8,250 nucleotides of DNA, taken from assembly GCA_025362915.1 (NCBI GenBank), contig JANYEU010000306.1, positions 1 to 8,250 of the forward strand, in the 5' to 3' direction. The notes under the pieces were generated by a model that had not been told where the DNA came from, ran no database searches, and saw only the letters and a program-made list of their open reading frames with translations. The position numbers and the translations under genes were made by a program. This document shows, in pieces, positions 7,077 to 8,250 of the stretch. Numbering within the stretch: position 1 is the stretch's first letter; the number at the start of each line of letters is the position of its first letter. This DNA comes from Chitinophagaceae bacterium (lineage in GTDB: Bacteria > Bacteroidota > Bacteroidia > Chitinophagales > Chitinophagaceae).

Positions 7077-7769
7077 ATGCCAACAGGATTTATCAAACAA
7101 AATATAGAAGAATTTCATAGTCAAAAAGTAACTTTCGATTCTAAAATAGAAGGGTATAAAGCTAAACTAGGTATTTTGGACGATGATATTGCCGCTCAGG
7201 CAAAGGATACCGCCTATTTGGGATGGGCAATAACTGAAAAAGATGTATTTGTAAAAAATGGTCATAGCTGGGTGAAGTTTGGCGAAGAATTGTATCATGG
7301 TGCAGATACTGGTGTAGCGGCTACTCCGCCTGGCACACCTACCATAGTGGTGGCACCGGCAGTAGTAAATCCTGATATGAAGGGCAGGTTTGCCGACATA
7401 GCGGCGGCTTGCAAAAGAAGCCCCAATTATACCATAGTTATTGGTACGGATTTGGGAATTGAAGCTGTAATAACCCCTTTTGTACCGCATGATGGTAAGC
7501 CGGTAGTTACCGTAACATTACATGTAGGACATCCATTTTTTAAATATCCAAAGGGTAAATATGATGCCGCACAGATTTATAAAGATAGTCATGACGGAAA
7601 GGGATTAATAAAATTTGATAAAGCAGTAAATGCTACTTATACAGACAACTCGGAACTACCACCGGCAGGAACGGCCGTAATATGGGATTATGTATTTATT
7701 CTACTGTACAAAGGCGTAGAAGTAGGAACCGCCAGCGATGTGGTAAGCATTACGGTGAAGGGAATGTAA
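7077..7769 (+). CDS. Conserved-looking protein of unknown function downstream of the tandem array
   Basis: A 230-residue protein with no signal peptide, no membrane segment and no T9SS tail, so probably cytoplasmic. Residues ~8-60 are mostly helical and charged (I-E-E-F-H-S-Q-K, K-I-E-G-Y-K-A-K-L-G-I-L-D-D-D). A Pro/Ala-rich linker (T-P-P-G-T-P-T, ~83-98) leads to a middle block R-F-A-D-I-A-A-A-C-K-R-S-P-N-Y-T followed by I-G-T-D-L-G-I-E (~104-130). The C-terminal ~100 residues are beta-rich and end in L-P-P-A-G-T-A-V-I-W-D-Y, then V-G-T-A-S-D-V-V-S-I-T-V (~194-228), a fibronectin-like layout. I recall similar blocks (hydrophobic-K-x-x-P-x-Y-T, G-x-D-L-G-I and closing S-D-V-V-S-I-T-V) in unannotated Bacteroidota proteins, but know no function for them. 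The ATG follows A-rich sequence, normal for this phylum. The gene ends at a strong terminator and stands alone with the upstream array as its only neighbour on that side. Confidence 0.88.
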   Translation: MPTGFIKQNIEEFHSQKVTFDSKIEGYKAKLGILDDDIAAQAKDTAYLGWAITEKDVFVKNGHSWVKFGEELYHGADTGVAATPPGTPTIVVAPAVVNPDMKGRFADIAAACKRSPNYTIVIGTDLGIEAVITPFVPHDGKPVVTVTLHVGHPFFKYPKGKYDAAQIYKDSHDGKGLIKFDKAVNATYTDNSELPPAGTAVIWDYVFILLYKGVEVGTASDVVSITVKGM

Positions 7770-7845
7770 GATAGTGAAAGTAGTCGGGAGTTGAAAGTTA
7801 TGGTCGTTCCCTACTTGCGATTTTCGTTCCTCACAATTAACGAAA

Positions 7846-7900
7846 AAAAGAGGTCAAAAAAGTTTCCGGTTAATTCCTGATAACTTTTTTGGCCTCTTTT
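7846..7900. terminator. Long A/T-flanked hairpin terminator
   Basis: AAAAGAGGTCAAAAAAGTT (7846-7864) pairs with 7882-7900 over 19 positions with a single G-U, around a 17-base loop. The plus strand continues with GTTTTGC, and the minus strand ends in a T-run (A-run at 7843-7849), so it could stop transcripts from both directions. It begins 77 bp after the stop of the unknown-function gene. Confidence 0.8.
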
Positions 7901-8135
7901 GTTTTGCTATCAACTTACGAATTACAATTTCTACCCTTTTTTATTACCCAACTTGGAAAACGAACTACCGAATTTCGAAAAAAATACTCGCAAAAAAGGG
8001 GCAATCATTTAAAAATTTATCGTAAACAAAGGTAGAAACCAAAAATAAATGGGAAAATGATAACGTGTTCAGGATAGGGCAGGATGGTAGTGGTTTCTTA
8101 GTAAGATAACTTTACTGCTTAAAGTACTTTTAATT

Positions 8136-8157
8136 CTTGTTAAAATTGTTTTACAAG
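8136..8157. promoter_or_regulatory. Inverted repeat upstream of the last gene
   Basis: CTTGTTAAAA (8136-8145), spacer TTG, and TTTTACAAG (8149-8157) are complementary apart from one extra base in the left arm. It ends three bases before the Shine-Dalgarno, so it could be an operator or a 5'-leader hairpin controlling access to it. Its AT-richness means chance is possible. Confidence 0.35.
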
Positions 8158-8160
8158 AAA

Positions 8161-8166
8161 GGAGGG
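8161..8166 (+). promoter_or_regulatory. Strong Shine-Dalgarno GGAGGG with four-codon leader ORF
   Basis: AAAGGAGGG is a clear ribosome binding site in a window where other starts lack one. It is 10 bp from an ATG at 8177 that encodes only MIAP and stops at 8189-8191, overlapping the next ATG as ATGA. It is 21 bp from that next ATG (8188), too far for direct use, so the short leader may couple translation to the gene behind it. Confidence 0.45.
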
Positions 8167-8187
8167 TACAAAATAAATGATTGCACC

Positions 8188-8250
8188 ATGAAAAAATATT
8201 TAAGTTTCTTCTCGACGACTGGGAATACTATTAATCCCACCAATTTTACA
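8188..8250 (+). CDS. Start of an unidentified protein, truncated by window edge
   Basis: The ATG at 8188 opens a frame that remains open to the last base, giving 21 residues: MKKYLSFF, then STTGNTINPTNF and T. There is no clear signal peptide or motif in this much sequence and the family cannot be named. Support comes from the Met-Lys-Lys beginning, the upstream GGAGGG, and a preceding noncoding interval with a possible operator. The frame could still be fortuitous. Confidence 0.45.
   Translation, partial: MKKYLSFFSTTGNTINPTNFT

Larger units (their letters stand above)
7901..8187. other. Intergenic region before the last partial gene
   Basis: No open frame of useful length was seen on either strand. 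On the minus strand TACCTTTG (8027-8034 read in reverse) is an exact -7 match to the Bacteroidota TAnnTTTG consensus, but no TTG lies at the right distance. The plus strand carries an inverted repeat and a Shine-Dalgarno near the right end, listed separately. Confidence 0.45.

Noticed and set aside
6733..7107. Plus-strand ORF encoding PKAISPT repeats
   Set aside because: It needs a TTG start, has no ribosome site, overlaps the start of the downstream gene, and five of six variable positions change the residue.

Overview
The window looks like chromosomal DNA of a member of the Bacteroidota, most plausibly a Chitinophagales/Sphingobacteriia-type bacterium. Three large proteins end in the same kind of C-terminal cassette: a fibronectin-III-like domain introduced by L-P-(V/I)-x-L or a variant of it, then a type A sorting domain with the YPNP or FPNP signature. 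Such domains mark cargo of the type IX secretion system (T9SS), which is confined to this phylum. The DNA is AT-rich, starts are mostly preceded by A-rich sequence rather than a Shine-Dalgarno, and intergenic regions carry strong hairpins. The genus assignment is inference only.

Layout. 1-1188 (+): 3' part of a secreted T9SS cargo protein whose start lies before the window. 1227-1286: a long perfect hairpin between convergent genes, a likely two-way terminator. 1367-2110 (-): a ferredoxin-NADP reductase-type flavin oxidoreductase, the only obvious cytoplasmic enzyme. Just upstream, in frame with it, is a stretch resembling one ankyrin repeat behind a stop codon, probably a gene remnant. 2444-4669 (+): a large secreted adhesin-like beta-rich T9SS protein. 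4926-6299 (+): a secreted phosphoesterase of the acid phosphatase/phospholipase C type with the same T9SS tail. Hairpin terminators follow both.

6300-7076 has no convincing gene. It holds a GC-rich perfect palindrome, a second hairpin, and an array of twelve 21-bp tandem units (6754-7004). The array lies 72 bp upstream of a 230-residue conserved-looking protein of unknown function (7077-7769). A further terminator, about 290 bp of noncoding sequence with a small inverted repeat and an unusually clear Shine-Dalgarno, and the first 21 codons of another gene close the window.

How the parts relate. The three T9SS cargo genes appear to be separate transcription units with a shared export route rather than an operon. 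The most unusual part is the 21-bp array with the unknown protein beside it. The array period equals two helical turns, it is open in four of six frames, and its unit-to-unit differences are gentlest when read on the minus strand.
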